In this document: piece after piece, positions 21,770 to 33,224 of the stretch
Layout: each line of letters begins with the position of its first letter
Position numbering within the stretch: the first letter of the stretch is position 1
Assembly (NCBI GenBank): GCA_007570785.1
Contig: ML660777.1
Span: 5,154,587 to 5,218,586, forward strand
Source of the DNA: Antilocapra americana
Lineage: Eukaryota; Chordata; Mammalia; Artiodactyla; Antilocapridae
Length of the DNA stretch: 64,000 nucleotides
Reading direction: 5' to 3'
Program-made: the position numbers and the translations under genes
The notes under the pieces: generated by a model
Told to the model about the DNA's origin: nothing
The model's database searches: none
The model's input: the letters and a program-made list of their open reading frames with translations, nothing else

Positions 21770-22345
21770 CTTTTTATTATGAAATAATTTTAGATTTACA
21801 GAAAAATTGCAAAATAGTATAGAGTGTTCCTGTATCTGTGTCACCTAGCTTCCTCTAATGTTAACAGTTTATGTAGCCATGATGCATTTACCAAAATTAA
21901 GCATTTAATGTTGGCACAATACTATTAACTATAGACGCTATTCATATTTCTGTAGTTTTCCACCAGTCTGTTCCAGGATATAATCCATATACCACATTAC
22001 CAGGATATAATCCGTATACCACATTACATTTAGTTGCTATGTCTCCCTAATCTAATCCATGATAAGTTTTAAGTCTTTTCTTGTTTTTCATTACCTTGCC
22101 ATTTTTTGAAGAGTACTGGTCAAGTATTTTGTACAGGGTTCATCAGTTTGGGTTTTTCTGATGTTTTCTCACAATTAGACTGAGGTTATGGACTTCAAAG
22201 GAAGCATACCAAAGAAATATTGTGTCCTTATTGCATCATATCTGAAGGCACATCATATCCATATCAACACGCTAACCTTGATCACATAGTTTAAGTTGCA
22301 TCTCCCAGGCTTCTCCATTGTAACATTTCTGTTTTTTATTTTTTA
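21770..22345. repeat. Decayed L1-type 3' sequence (copy 3 of 3)
   Basis: 'TTTTAGATTTACAGAAAAAT', 'GTTGGCACAATACTATTAAC', 'GAGTACTGGTCAAGTATTTT' and 'GCTAACCTTGATCACATAG' match the copies at 0.76 and 6.99 kb. It contains a private 27-bp tandem duplication. Confidence 0.55.
21973..22026. repeat. Tandem duplication, 2 x 27 bp
   Basis: 21973-21999 and 22000-22026 differ at one base (CCATATACC versus CCGTATACC). The other two copies of this repeat in the window lack the duplication. Confidence 0.92.
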
Positions 22346-22435
22346 CACTCTTTCTGTTAGAAGCAATTTAACATTCAAGGGAACGAGAGGGAAAAGTATC
22401 AAATGATTTGCGAGTATATATTAAAACTACCATAG

Positions 22436-22632
22436 CAGTGAAGTCGCTCAGTCGTGTCTGACTCTTCGCGACCCCATAGACTGTAGCCTACAAGGCTCCT
22501 CTGTCCATGGAATTCTCCAGGCAGGAGTACTGGAGTGGGTTGCCATTTCCTTCTCCAGGGGATCTTCCCAACCCTGGGATCGAACCCAGGTCTCCCACAT
22601 TGCAGACAGATGCTTTACTGTCTGAGCCACCA
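22436..22632 (-). mobile_element. Bov-tA SINE
   Basis: Reverse copy close to consensus ('GTCGCTCAGTCGTGTCTGAC', 'GGGATCTTCCCAACCCTGGG'); the head ends 'CTGAGCCACCATAA'. Confidence 0.94.
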
Positions 22633-23393
22633 TAATAATTAATAAATACATTGAGGTATTTATTTTGAGATTGTGTAAATGCCCTATTTCTCTTTAAAAG
22701 TTTTGTCCACTGTTTTAGTATTTAACTGACCTTGCCTGTAGCAGTTATTATTATGGTATTCTAGTGGTGATTTTCTATTTCTTTTATTATTTTTATTGGA
22801 ATTCTGACTCAGGAGCCAGACTGCCTGAGTTCAGTTCCTAATTCTTCCCTTTCTTTGCTGTACAGTTTAATATTGAAGCATTACTTACCTTCCCTCCATA
22901 TTGAGAGTTTCCTGCCCTATCATGTAATTACCACTGGGGTCATTCCCTTGGGATTTTCTTTCATTACATCCCAGGACTTCAGAAAAAAGCCAGGTTCTTG
23001 ACTTTTTAACCTGATAGTGGACATTTATCTAGTTTCAAGTTGCTTTCCTAGCCTTATAGTCTTGCTCCTCAGAATTAGACCAGTTACACAACTGATATTA
23101 ACTGCTCATTAAAATCTGAAGTCACTGCACTGTATATGAGGCTGTGCTTTTTCTTTGTGTAATTTCCTCAGCCTTAAGTGAATTTTCTGAAAAATTTCAG
23201 GCTCTGTTCAGAGAATACTCACGCCGCGACCCTACTAGCTGGATAGGAACCCTGTAATTTGTAATCCGTAGCCCTTGTTAAATTCTTCCCTTTCATCATT
23301 AATCTTTATATCTCAATGTCACTTCCAGTTGGTCGGGTTCTTAGAGATAGGGTACTCTACCTGCCGTGATACTTCCATACAAAGGGCTATTGC
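22633..23393. other. No gene seen
   Basis: Unique or highly diverged sequence. A MIR-like phrase 'CAGGAGCCAGACTGCCTGAG' at 22810-22830 may be a small + strand MIR scrap. Confidence 0.45.
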
Positions 23394-23595
23394 TAAATAG
23401 CTACCACTGTTAAATACCTACTATAATTGTGCTACAGTTTTGCAAAGTAAGTATTATTGTCTCCGTTTTAAATTGTGAAGAAACTCAGAATCAAAGAGAT
23501 TAAGAAACTTGCCCAACAACAGTATAGTTAGTAAGTGGCAAAACTGGTTTGTCTGATTCAAAAGTTATTGCTGTTTCTTCTATGTCATCCCACCT
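23394..23595 (-). repeat. MIR SINE
   Basis: Reverse MIR: 'GAAGAAACTCAGAATCAAAG', 'GAAACTTGCCCAACAACAG' and 'GTTAGTAAGTGGCAAAACTG'. Confidence 0.8.
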
Positions 23596-23694
23596 GGGTA
23601 CTAAAAATAAATAGTTAAGTAAAAGTATTAAATAGATGTATTTCTTTTTATAAAGCACAACATTGAAATTGCTTTACTTACATTAATAGTATGC

Positions 23695-23980
23695 TATTTT
23701 TTCTGCTGAGGTATGAAATACATGGGTAGGAGAAGCATATAAAGTGTATCAATCTTAAATATACAGTTTGATTTTTTTAAAAATATATCACCTGTTTAAT
23801 CACTGCATCAAGACAGACAATATTACATCCATCCAGAAAGAGGAAATTCTCTCATCTCCTAGCCAGTACCTCCCCTAGAAGTAACACTTTTGATTTCCAT
23901 CACTGTAGATTAGTTTTGTCTGTTTTTGAACTTTAGGGGTAACCAAATAGTATGTACTTCTTCGTGAGTGACTTCTTGTT
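23695..23980 (-). mobile_element. L1 3' UTR relic in reverse
   Basis: 'GCTGAGGTATGAAATACATG', 'AAGTGTATCAATCTTAAATA' and 'CATCACTGTAGATTAGTTTT' are antisense L1 3' sequence. Confidence 0.65.
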
Positions 23981-24024
23981 ACCATGTAATAGGAACAACT
24001 AAGAAACTGAGATCTAACCATCAT

Positions 24025-24215
24025 GAAGGGCAGTCAGCTTGGGGTGCAGAATCTGGGTGATGAGGTCAAATGTTAGCTCTACTACTTAATAAACTGTATG
24101 ATACTGGAAAAGTTTTCATTCTTTCTGAGCCAAAATTCTCTTACTTGTATAAAAGGGATAAAACCACCTATTCTCAGGTTGTTGTGACCGATACAATATA
24201 CACTAAGTGGCCTAC
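24025..24215 (+). repeat. MIR SINE
   Basis: 'GGTGCAGAATCTGGGTGATG', 'GCTCTACTACTTAATAAACT' and 'CTATTCTCAGGTTGTTGTGA' in MIR order. Confidence 0.72.
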
Positions 24216-25329
24216 ACAGAACATATTCATGGGTTAAGCCAAGACTTTTTCTCAATTAAAATGATGAAATGCAATGGGATGTTTCAAGGAATAAATCAGG
24301 GATTTAATACAGGGAAGGTGACATGAGGAAGGAAAGAGGTGGGAATCTCTGGATGATAAAGACCTTAGTCTAATGTCTTGTAAAGGGTGCTTTGGGGCAA
24401 CCCTGGGCTCTTGCTTATCTCCAGGGGAAGGTAAGTATCTTTACTATCTCAACTTATCAATCTCTCTTGAGCTTCAGTGTCCTGATTTTTTAAATGAGGA
24501 TGATAAGAATTGGCTTTGGTGACCTTGGTAAGGATCCTTTGATAGAGTGGTGGAGATAAGAGCCAAGGGAATGGGTTGGAAAGGGAAATGGGAGGTGAGG
24601 AAATGGGAATTACCAGTTTCCAATTCTTTTCCGTTAAGTTGATCTGAGAAAGTTTGGAAATCCAGTGGAAGCTAGAAGGCAGTGTGAGGTCAGAGCATGA
24701 TTGGATGTTGGGGAAAAGCACCTCTAGTAGAAAGGGAAAGGGTAATCATGGAGAGGAAGCTTTGGATGGAGAGCTGGAATGTCTTTGTGCTAGGAAAGGT
24801 AATTTGTAGATCTAGCATTCGGAAGATAAGATGTTCTATCCAGTAATTTTTCCTTTTCTCTCTCAGTGAAGCATGATGTAGGGATGTTAGCAACAAGAGA
24901 TGTACCTACAAGTGTGGGAAATGAGATTTCATTTGGAAGGTAGTAGCGAAAGTGGGAAATAATAAGATATGGGAATGTTCTGTAGTTGTTGTGGAGGCTA
25001 TAGAAGTCAGCTGAGTCTGAATTGACAGAATTAGAGTGATGTCACTCTCCCTAGCTGTGAAGTCCCGCCTCTGTAGTAGCCTTTCCACTGTATTGTTTTT
25101 CTGCATTTTTAATATTACCTGAGCATTCTCCAGTTACACTAAGCTGCCTACTGTGGCTGTCCAAGTTAAGGTACCCATAATTATTTGGTTAGCTTTCTGA
25201 TTACTGAGTTGTATAGGGTTTGAGTATTCTACCCAGCTTTCTCCCCAGCTCTTGTTTTTGGTGTGAGATTTTGTAGAGAGTGGGATCTTTGAGAAACGAC
25301 TAAATTGTCTTCGTGTGTATATAAGGTCA
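24216..25329. other. No gene seen; purine-rich
   Basis: A GGA/GAA-rich stretch. A consensus donor (AAG|GTAAGT, GT at 24431) has no convincing acceptor before it. Confidence 0.45.
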
Positions 25330-25565
25330 TTACAATGGACCAAATGTTTATATCCACTCAAAAATTGTATGTTGAATTTCTAACACCCAATGTGGGGATG
25401 TTTGAAGATGGGGCTTTGGGAAGTATTTAGATCATGAGGGATTGAGCCTTGAGTGGGATTAGTGCCCTTATGAGAAGAGACCAGAGAACTAGCCAGCTTA
25501 CTTTTGTTGTGTGTTTTGTTTTTTTTTCTGCCATGTGAGAATACAAGAAGTCATTAGTCTGCAAC
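25330..25565 (+). mobile_element. MaLR-type LTR relic (partial)
   Basis: 'TTGTATGTTGAATTTCTAAC', 'GATGGGGCTTTGGGAAGTAT' and 'GATTAGTGCCCTTATGAGAA' match the body of a MaLR-like LTR. Non-coding and truncated. Confidence 0.6.
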
Positions 25566-25579
25566 TTTGATTCTTACCT

Positions 25580-26610
25580 GAAAAGGATACTGGCATTCTT
25601 CTCAAACTCACATGGAACATTTATCAAGATAGACCACATTTGGGGCCATAAAACACATCTTAAAAGAATAGAAATCATATGATGTCTGCTCTCAGACCAT
25701 AATGAAATTACAGTAGAAATAATAGACAACTGGAAAATTCTCAAAATACATGGAGATTAAATAACATAAATAACACATAGGTTAAAGGAAGAAATCTCAA
25801 GGGACATTTTAAAATATTTTGAATGAAAAGACAACTTATCAAAATGTGTTGCTTGCAGAGAAAGCAGTGCTTAGAAGGAAATGGATATGTTAGGAAAGAA
25901 GAACCATTAATCTGTGTTCCCACCTTAAAAAACCAGACAAAGGAGAGAGCAAACTAAATCTAAAGTAAGCAGAAGAAAAGAATAGGAATTAAAACAGAAG
26001 AATCAATGAATTTTAGAATAGGATGTCAATAGAAAAAAAATCAATGACATCAAAATTGGTTTTGTTTGAGAGATCAGTAAAATTGATGTCTCTGATGAGA
26101 CTAAGAAGAGGGAGGATACAGATTACTAATATCAGAAATGAAGGGACATCACTTCAGATCCCTTGGACATTAAAAGGATAATAAAGGAATACAGTGAACT
26201 ACTCAGTGCCCACAGATTTGATAGCCTAGATGCAATGGACCAACTCTTTAAAGAAAACGATCTGCCAAAACACATAAGAAGTAGATAATTGAAGATGATT
26301 TCTCAAATAATTAAGATAAATAATTACCTTCCAAAACAGCACCAGGCCCAGGTAGTTTTACTGGTGAATTCTTCCTAACATTTAAGGAAGAAATTATGCC
26401 AATTCTCTATAATTACTTTCAAAAGATAGAAGCAGAGGGAATACTTTTTAACTCATTTTGTGAGGCTAGCATTACCCTAATAGTAAAACCAATAAACAAT
26501 TACAGCAACATTGTATGATACAAATTCATTATACAAAAGCCAGTTGCTTTTCTGTATACTATAAGTAGACAAATAGAATTTGAAATTAAAAACATCTTTG
26601 CATCATTTTT
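25580..26610 (+). mobile_element. L1 ORF2 pseudogene fragment
   Basis: Sense ORF2 endonuclease-to-RT region: 'GAAATTACAGTAGAAATAAT', 'GTGCTTAGAAGGAAATGG', 'ATCAATGACATCAAAATTGG', 'CAGGCCCAGGTAGTTTTACT' and 'GTGAGGCTAGCATTACC'. Frames are destroyed by indels and stops. A deletion brings a later ORF2 segment to 26518. Confidence 0.88.
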
Positions 26611-28229
26611 ACTGTGAACCTTAAACTGCTCTAAAAAAGCTACTTTAAATATTGAAATTGTGGAATCTTTGAGTGCAGACCCTACTTTAGCTTGCCTTTT
26701 ACCTTTTGACTTTTGAAATGAGTAGTGTATGTTAAGGTAACAAGGAAAAAACATCTCTCCAGAGAATTTGTTCCTTAAACTGAAACTTACTCTTTATTGC
26801 AGAAGGACAGAATTCTTTGTGATTTGACATATACCTACATAGTAGACCCAACACACAATGAGTGAAATGATTATTCACAAATGAATGTTATTTTAGTGTT
26901 AAGGACAGAGGGAGGTTGTGGGGAAAAAGGTAGATGTGCTTATGAAAGGATGACCTGAGAGAAACTTGTGTTGCTGAACTGTTCACTATGTTGGCTGTAG
27001 AGGGGATCAGTTAGCTCACAGGTGATAAAATTCTGTAGAACTAAATACACTACAAATAGGTAAAATGAAACTGGGGAAATCTCAAGAGACCAGTATATTG
27101 TATAATACATATACACACACACACACACACACATACACAGATATACTGATTGCGACATAGTACTTTAATTTTGTGAAATGTTACCACTAGAGAAACTGAG
27201 TAAAGGGCACTTAAGATCTCTTAAAACTTCATGTGGAATTTGCAATTATATCAGTAAAGATACAATTTAAAATGTGCACACAACTACTATATAGAACTAA
27301 TAGTCTTTATTTTTGTTTTTAGGTTTTTCCCTGCCTGATTGAGGGAACATAGTCGTCATTGGCTTTTGTAAGTTGGTATTTTAATTTTTTTCTGTCCTTC
27401 AACCTTTTATATTTTCTAGTTACATGAAAATATTTTTCTAGAAAACTTTTAGAGCAAAACATTTTTTTATTATTTGGTTCTTATTTTAAGGACGGTTTCA
27501 CTTTTTCTGATACTGTTAGGTGATCATTGTTTTGAGAAAGTTTGAATTACACATCTTGGGCTAGGGCCATCTGTTTCTCTGGAGTGACTTCCTATCAGGG
27601 TTATGATTAGCAAGAGCAAAGTGCCATCCGTGGATCTGAGGTTGTACATACATCCATCCTGTTGGACATCACAGTCTTCACATCATTGTGGCAGATGGTA
27701 AGAGGGGCACAGAAGCCCAGGAGAAAGCCACTAATGTGAATGGTTTAACTAATGAGGTACAACAAATTCTATTTCATTTATCTGTGAAAATCTGTCAAAT
27801 AGATGAAATGAATGGAGAATTGCAGATTGGGAGAATTTAGCTTTATTCTTATTTTATCATTTGAAGTAGCTATATTTCTGTTTGATAACTTTTTCTTTGT
27901 AGCATATGGAAGAAAAACAGGAAGATCTCCTGTTTCATGGTAGTTTTTTTTTTTTTTAATTCAGTGAAATCTAAACATTTGAAATAGATTTGAATAAATG
28001 TTTTTAACCTGGGAAATGAATTATTCCCTTTATCACTGAAAACATTTACAGTATTAAATGGCTAATACTCTCTACTTCAGCCAAACTTTCTTCATTAGTT
28101 TTCCTCATCTCAGCATATGGCGACTACCTTTCTCCAGTTGCTCACATAGTCTTTGTGACACTATCATCACATCTTTTGGTCATTCCTTGTAGCAGGAAAT
28201 ACTGTCAACTCTACCTAAAATATATCCTG
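26611..28229. other. No gene seen; (CA)n at 27112
   Basis: AT-rich sequence with a CA microsatellite. A 45-nt stretch at 27323-27367 has a good acceptor and an intronic GTAAGT but a poor exon edge; not called. Confidence 0.5.
27112..27133. repeat. (CA)11 microsatellite
   Basis: Eleven uninterrupted AC units, likely length-polymorphic. Confidence 0.97.
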
Positions 28230-28815
28230 AAGATGACTGCCTTCTTGCCACGTCTTTTACTACCATACTGGTTCAAGCCTTCATCTTTTTATTAAAATAG
28301 CCTCCTAACTGACTTCCCTGTTTTTCTGCTTTTCCCCTATAATCCATTCTTCAAATGACAGCCAGATAAATAATTTAAAACTCCTAAGTCTGATCGTATT
28401 ACTTTTCTGCTCCAGTGACTCCAGTGCCACTCTTCACAGAGGCTTATCAACTTTTACATGATATGGGCCCCCATTACCTCTGATCTAAACCAACCTATCA
28501 CTGCTTGTCCTCACTCACTGCTTCAGCCACACCAATATTCTTGTTCCTTCATTAGGGTTTTGCAGGTACTGTTCCCACAAATAGCCACATGACTTGCTTT
28601 CTTATCTCCAGATCTTCACAAAACTCACCGCCTCATCGAGGCCTTCTCTGACTAGCTGTTTCTCCCTGCCTTACACCCCTAGTACTTCCCCTCCCTACAG
28701 TACTTTATTTTTCTTAACCCTTTCTTGTATATATTTTACTTGTCAATCTCCCTTTCACTTGAAGGTGAACTCTATGAGGGTGGGCATTTTTGTGTGTTCT
28801 GTTTACAAAGATGGG
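28230..28815 (+). repeat. L2 LINE 3' region
   Basis: 'CTCCTAACTGACTTCCCTGT', 'CCATTCTTCAAATGACAGCC', 'GGCCTTCTCTGACTAGCTGT' and 'GAAGGTGAACTCTATGAGGG' follow L2 order with broken frames. Confidence 0.8.
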
Positions 28816-29169
28816 AAAGTGGGATGAGAAAATGGATTGTGTAGTAGTTACTGACTTTGCCCAATACAGCCTTCTCTCGTTGCCTCCTGACCACAAAGAC
28901 AGGTAAGCAAAAAAAAAAGGTAATGAAAATGTCAATCATCTGTATATTTCTAAGGATTATTGGGAGAAAAACTAGATATGAAATTTGTTCCGAGAATATG
29001 CTTCACTTTCTTTTCAGTGTTTATCTGATTAGAAATTCTTTGGTAAAAATGAGTAGATCTTGATAATTTTAGTAAGTGATTCCTAATGTCATGTTGTTGC
29101 TGAAGATTTAGTGCTCCATCAGAATTTAGTTCCATAAGTGCTCTTTTTAAGAGCTGTAAATTAGAGAGC
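28816..29169. other. No gene seen
   Basis: Unique AT-rich sequence, no supported feature. Confidence 0.5.
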
Positions 29170-29385
29170 AGACAGCATGGTGAATAGCACAAGTTTTCCA
29201 ACCAGGCATGGCTTGAATTCTGGCTGTGATTCCAATGAGTACACTATAAGAAACCTAATGAAGCCTTCTTAGCCACAGTTTGTCTTTTGTAAAATTGAAA
29301 TAATAATAACTGTGAAGCTTTTGAGGATTAATTGAGGTGATAGACCTAGCCATTAGCAGCATTCAGTAACTATTAATTCTTTAAT
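29170..29385 (+). repeat. MIR SINE
   Basis: 'AGCATGGTGAATAGCACAAG', 'GCTTGAATTCTGGCTGTGAT' and 'GAGGATTAATTGAGGTGATA' in order. Confidence 0.75.
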
Positions 29386-29714
29386 CCAATTTTGCTTGGC
29401 ATTATAAGCGTGGGATGCTCATAATAAATTATTTTATAGTATGCTTTATACAGAAGACAATCTTTTATTATTTACATCATTACATATAGTAAATTTTGAA
29501 AAATTATATACATTTATGGAAGAGAAAATAACTGGGAGATATGGTCTGCTCTGTAATATGACCCCAGACAATTTTTTGCATCTTTTGTAATTTCTAACAT
29601 TTTAGCAGTGTAAAGAGGATGAAATGAGATAATTTAGATTTGTCAGTACTTATTTGTAAATATAAAGCACTAATGCAAATGTAAGGAGTTGAAACTTCTT
29701 ACTGAGGGTACTTT
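29386..29714. other. No gene seen
   Basis: AT-rich unique sequence. Confidence 0.5.
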
Positions 29715-30362
29715 TCTCCTTGACTTCCAGCCATGATGTAGTAACAGGAACTGAATTTATTGTCCTGCATTATCAAAGCAAACAAAACTCCATAAAATGT
29801 GTGAAACAAAGATTTTCAGACTTTGGATGACAAATAGCATAAGACAGCTAACCATGAGATAAAGGAAACAAATGCTGTACCCAAGGACACAGAGTAAGAG
29901 GAGAACTCAAACACAGCTCAGTAGTTGAACTGGGATAGAACCCTGAATTGAGATGGTAGAGCTGGATAGAACTGGGAATTCAGGGGATTGAGGTGTAGCT
30001 AAAACTTGCAGGACAGAGGATGAGAGAGAAGAGAGTTGCACAAGAGAGAGCTCTGGAGATCTCTAGAGGGTTCCCCTGGAGTTTTGAGCTAAGTACCGAT
30101 TAGTGCATGCTTAGGAGAGAACTCCCCAAGTCTTGGGAAAAAAGGGAGAAAAAAAAAACAACACTGGGACTGGAAAGGTAGCTCATGTTAGCTGGGAAGT
30201 GTGCATCCTCACCATTCAGAGTAGGAAATCTTTGTGCTGTAAGTGACATTAGAGCAACTGCTTGAAAGGGTACTGCCTCAGTGGTAAGGCAAAACTAGTC
30301 CAGGACAAAAGGATGTTCTGATCCTACCTGAAAAATCTTAAAAGTAGAAGAGAAATAATAGA

Positions 30363-30582
30363 ACGTTCTTTTAGTAAAGGGCCAAATGAAAATACTTTAG
30401 ATTTTGCAGGCCATATGACCTCTACTACAACTACTTAGCTCTGCGGTTGTAATGACAAAGCAGCCCATAGGCAATATGTAAATGAATGGAGATGGTTGTA
30501 TTCTAAAATAAAACTTTATTTACACAAATAGACTGTGAGCCAGATCTGACTTATGGACCATAATTTGTGGACTGCTGATTTA
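30363..30582 (+). mobile_element. hAT-Charlie-type non-autonomous element
   Basis: 'GTAAAGGGCCAAATGAAAAT', 'GATTTTGCAGGCCATATGAC', 'GCAGCCCATAGGCAATATGT' and 'CATAATTTGTGGACTGCTG'; a reverse copy is at 20.47 kb. Confidence 0.75.
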
Positions 30583-30733
30583 AAGGGTCAAATTGTGGAA
30601 CTTCCCTGGTGGTCCAGTGATGAAGACTCTGTGGCTCAGTTGCTGGGGGCATGGGTTTGATCCCTGGTCAGGCCTTGATCCCATATACTACATGGCATGG
30701 CCAAAACATTAAATAAATGAAGGGTCAGATTGT
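30583..30733 (+). mobile_element. CHR-2-type SINE with target-site duplication
   Basis: AAGGGTCAAATTGT (30583-30596) and AAGGGTCAGATTGT (30720-30733, one mismatch) flank 'ACTTCCCTGGTGGTCCAGTG...ATCCCTGGTCAGG...AAATAAATG', a shortened CHR-2-like tRNA SINE. Confidence 0.85.
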
Positions 30734-31197
30734 TTCTAGTTGCTCAGATGCAGCCCAGAACAAGACTCAAGAATATTTAAACACATAAAGCCAGTACCTA
30801 ACAAGATAAAGTACACAGTATCTAGCATCCAATCAAAATTTACCAGATATGCAAAGAAACAGGAAATTTCAGTCGTTAGGAGAAAATTCAATCAACAAAA
30901 ATGGACTTAGAAATGAAACAGATTTTTAAAAAAGATATTAATAGATTTTTATTTAAGTAAGATTTTAATAAATATATTCACTAAATGGAGATATTAGAAC
31001 TATGATTAAAGCTAGTTTTGTAGGTTCAGTATAATAGAGGAAGCATTAATTTGTTAAGGAGAAACATGAAAGCTATAAAACTGCCCAAATTGATCTTCTA
31101 GAGACAAACGTCTGAAATGAACAATACAATGGACAGGATTAACAGCAGACTAGACACTGAACTTGAAGACCCAGCAATAGAAATTATATAAAATAAA

Positions 31198-31220
31198 ACA
31201 CACACACCCACACACACACA
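31198..31220. repeat. (CA)n microsatellite
   Basis: CA run with one CCC interruption inside the L1. Confidence 0.95.
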
Positions 31221-31994
31221 ATGCCTGGGGGGGAAAGCCCATCAGTAAGCTGTGGGATAACTTTACACAGCCAAATATATGTATATTTAGAGTATCCGAG
31301 AGAAAGAGGGAACAGAAGAAAGATATTTTTAGAAATAATGGCTGAAAGTTTGCTAAATTTGGTGAAAATCGTACAAATCTCAGTGGTTCAATAAATATCT
31401 AGCAGTTATCCAAAGAAGAAAAAGATGAAGAAAATTACCAAGGCACTATATAATCAGATAATTTAAAACCAGAAATAAAGAGAAAGATTTTAAAGTTGAG
31501 AACAAACTATAAATTTAGAGGAACAGAGAATGAATGACAGCAGACTTTTCATCAAAAGCAATGCAAACCAGAAGATAGTGGAACAGTGTCTTTAATGAAA
31601 GAAAAAACTGTTAACTTAGAAAAATCTGTTAATTAGTGAAAATAGTTTTCAAAAAAGATAGTGAAATAAACATTTTCAGACATGCAAAAGCTTAAAGAAT
31701 TAATGACTATTAGACCCACACTACAAGAAATGTTAAAAGTCCTCAGGAAGAGGAAAATAATACCAAGTGGAAATAAAGAGCACCAGAAATGGTAACCACC
31801 TGGGAAAATGTATAAGTTCTTTTTAATTTAAGTATTTTTTAAAAAGGTAATTATCTAAGTAAAAATAATAACAATGGAGTTGGGGTTTGTAAGATATATA
31901 CCCTGAGTAGAAAACAAACCAGTAAAGATGTGTAAGGCTTAAACTGCAGTATCAACCAGCTTGACTTAATTGATACTTATGGAACACTATATAT

Positions 31995-32146
31995 ATAACA
32001 CTATATGGAGAAGGCAATGACAACCCACTCCAGTGTTCTTGCCTGGAAAATGCCATGGAGAAGCCTGGTGGGCTAACGTTCGTGGGGTCACAAAGAGTCG
32101 GACACGACTGAGCGACTAAAACACACACACACAGATAACACTATAT
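31995..32146 (+). mobile_element. BovA monomer SINE with 12-bp target-site duplication
   Basis: ATAACACTATAT at 31995-32006 and 32135-32146 flanks a head-less BovA (32007-32134) ending in (AC)n. The 3' copy runs into a (TG)n microsatellite (32147-32180). Confidence 0.9.
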
Positions 32147-32434
32147 ATGTGTGTATATGTGTGTGTGTATTTATATATAACACTATAGAACCCAACAAAA
32201 GCAGAGTACATGTTCTTTGCAAGTATGCCCAGATCAGTTATTAAGATAGATCATATTCTGGGTAAGAAAACAAGTCAATTAATTTAAAAGGGTTGAAATC
32301 ATACAAAGAATGTTCTTGATCATAATGGAATTAAATTACAGCAGAAACATATTTGGAAAAATATATTGTTACTGAATAACACACTTCCAAATAACTCAGG
32401 GGCACATTCTAGGCTACACAGAACACCTTATATT

Positions 32435-32827
32435 TAAAAGAATGACAGGAGAAGGAAATGGCAACCCACTCCAGTATTCTTGCCTGGAGAATCCCATGGA
32501 TGGAGAAGCTTGGTGGGCTACAGTCCACAGGGTTGCAAAGAGTCAGACACGACCGAGCAACTTCACTTTATATCTGAAGGACAGCTTTTCCAGTTATAGA
32601 ATCCTGGTTGACAGGTTTTTCATTTGATATTTTAAATATATTATCCAATTATTTCCTGGCTTGAAAATGTTTCTGTGAGAAATCTACTGATACTATTATT
32701 TGGTTCCTTTGCATTTAACTTTTCCTTCTGTCTCTTTCTACTTCCAAAATTCTTTGATTTGAAATTTAACTTGAAAAAGAAGTTATTATTAAAAAAATAA
32801 AAAATAAAAAAAATAAAAGAATGACAG
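32435..32827 (+). mobile_element. BovA SINE with about 240 bp of co-mobilised 3' sequence
   Basis: TAAAAGAATGACAG occurs at 32435-32448 and 32814-32827 (perfect 14 bp). Directly after the first copy a BovA starts ('GAGAAGGAAATGGCAACCCA') and runs to about 32570. It is followed by about 220 bp of non-SINE DNA and an A-rich tail (32788-32813) that abuts the second copy. The whole 365-bp unit therefore inserted as one piece into the L1. The extra segment resembles antisense L1 ('CTTGAAAATGTTTCTGTGAG'). Confidence 0.85.
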
Positions 32828-33007
32828 TCATACAAAATACATTCTCAGACACCAGTGGAATTAAAATAGAAATTAATAACAAAAAGATAGTGTGAAAATT
32901 CTCAAATATTTGGAAAATAACTCTTCAAATAATGCATGCATCAAAGAAGTCTCATGAAAAATTTTAAAATACTTTTTTAAACAAAAAGTGAAAATATAGT
33001 CTATAAA

Positions 33008-33224
33008 AATGTGTGAAAGTGTTAGTCATTCAGTCATGTCTGACTCTTTGTGACCCCACGGACTATAGCCCATCAGGCTTCTCTGTCCATGGAATTCTCC
33101 AGGCAAGAATACTGGAGTGGGTAGCCATTCTCTTCTCCAGGGGATCTTCCCCACCCAGGGATTGAACCTGGGTCACCTCCATTGGAGGCAGATTCTTTAT
33201 TGACTGAGCCACGAGGAATGTGTG
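33008..33224 (-). mobile_element. Bov-tA SINE
   Basis: Reverse copy (33016-33216) with AATGTGTG duplicated on both sides (33008-33015, 33217-33224). Confidence 0.92.

Noticed and set aside
24421..24436. AAG|GTAAGTAT donor
   Set aside because: No acceptor with a pyrimidine tract at a plausible distance upstream.
27323..27367. 45-nt segment with a strong acceptor and intronic GTAAGT
   Set aside because: The exon ends TTTT before the donor, there is no supporting context, and it lies in AT-rich intron; most likely a pseudo-exon.
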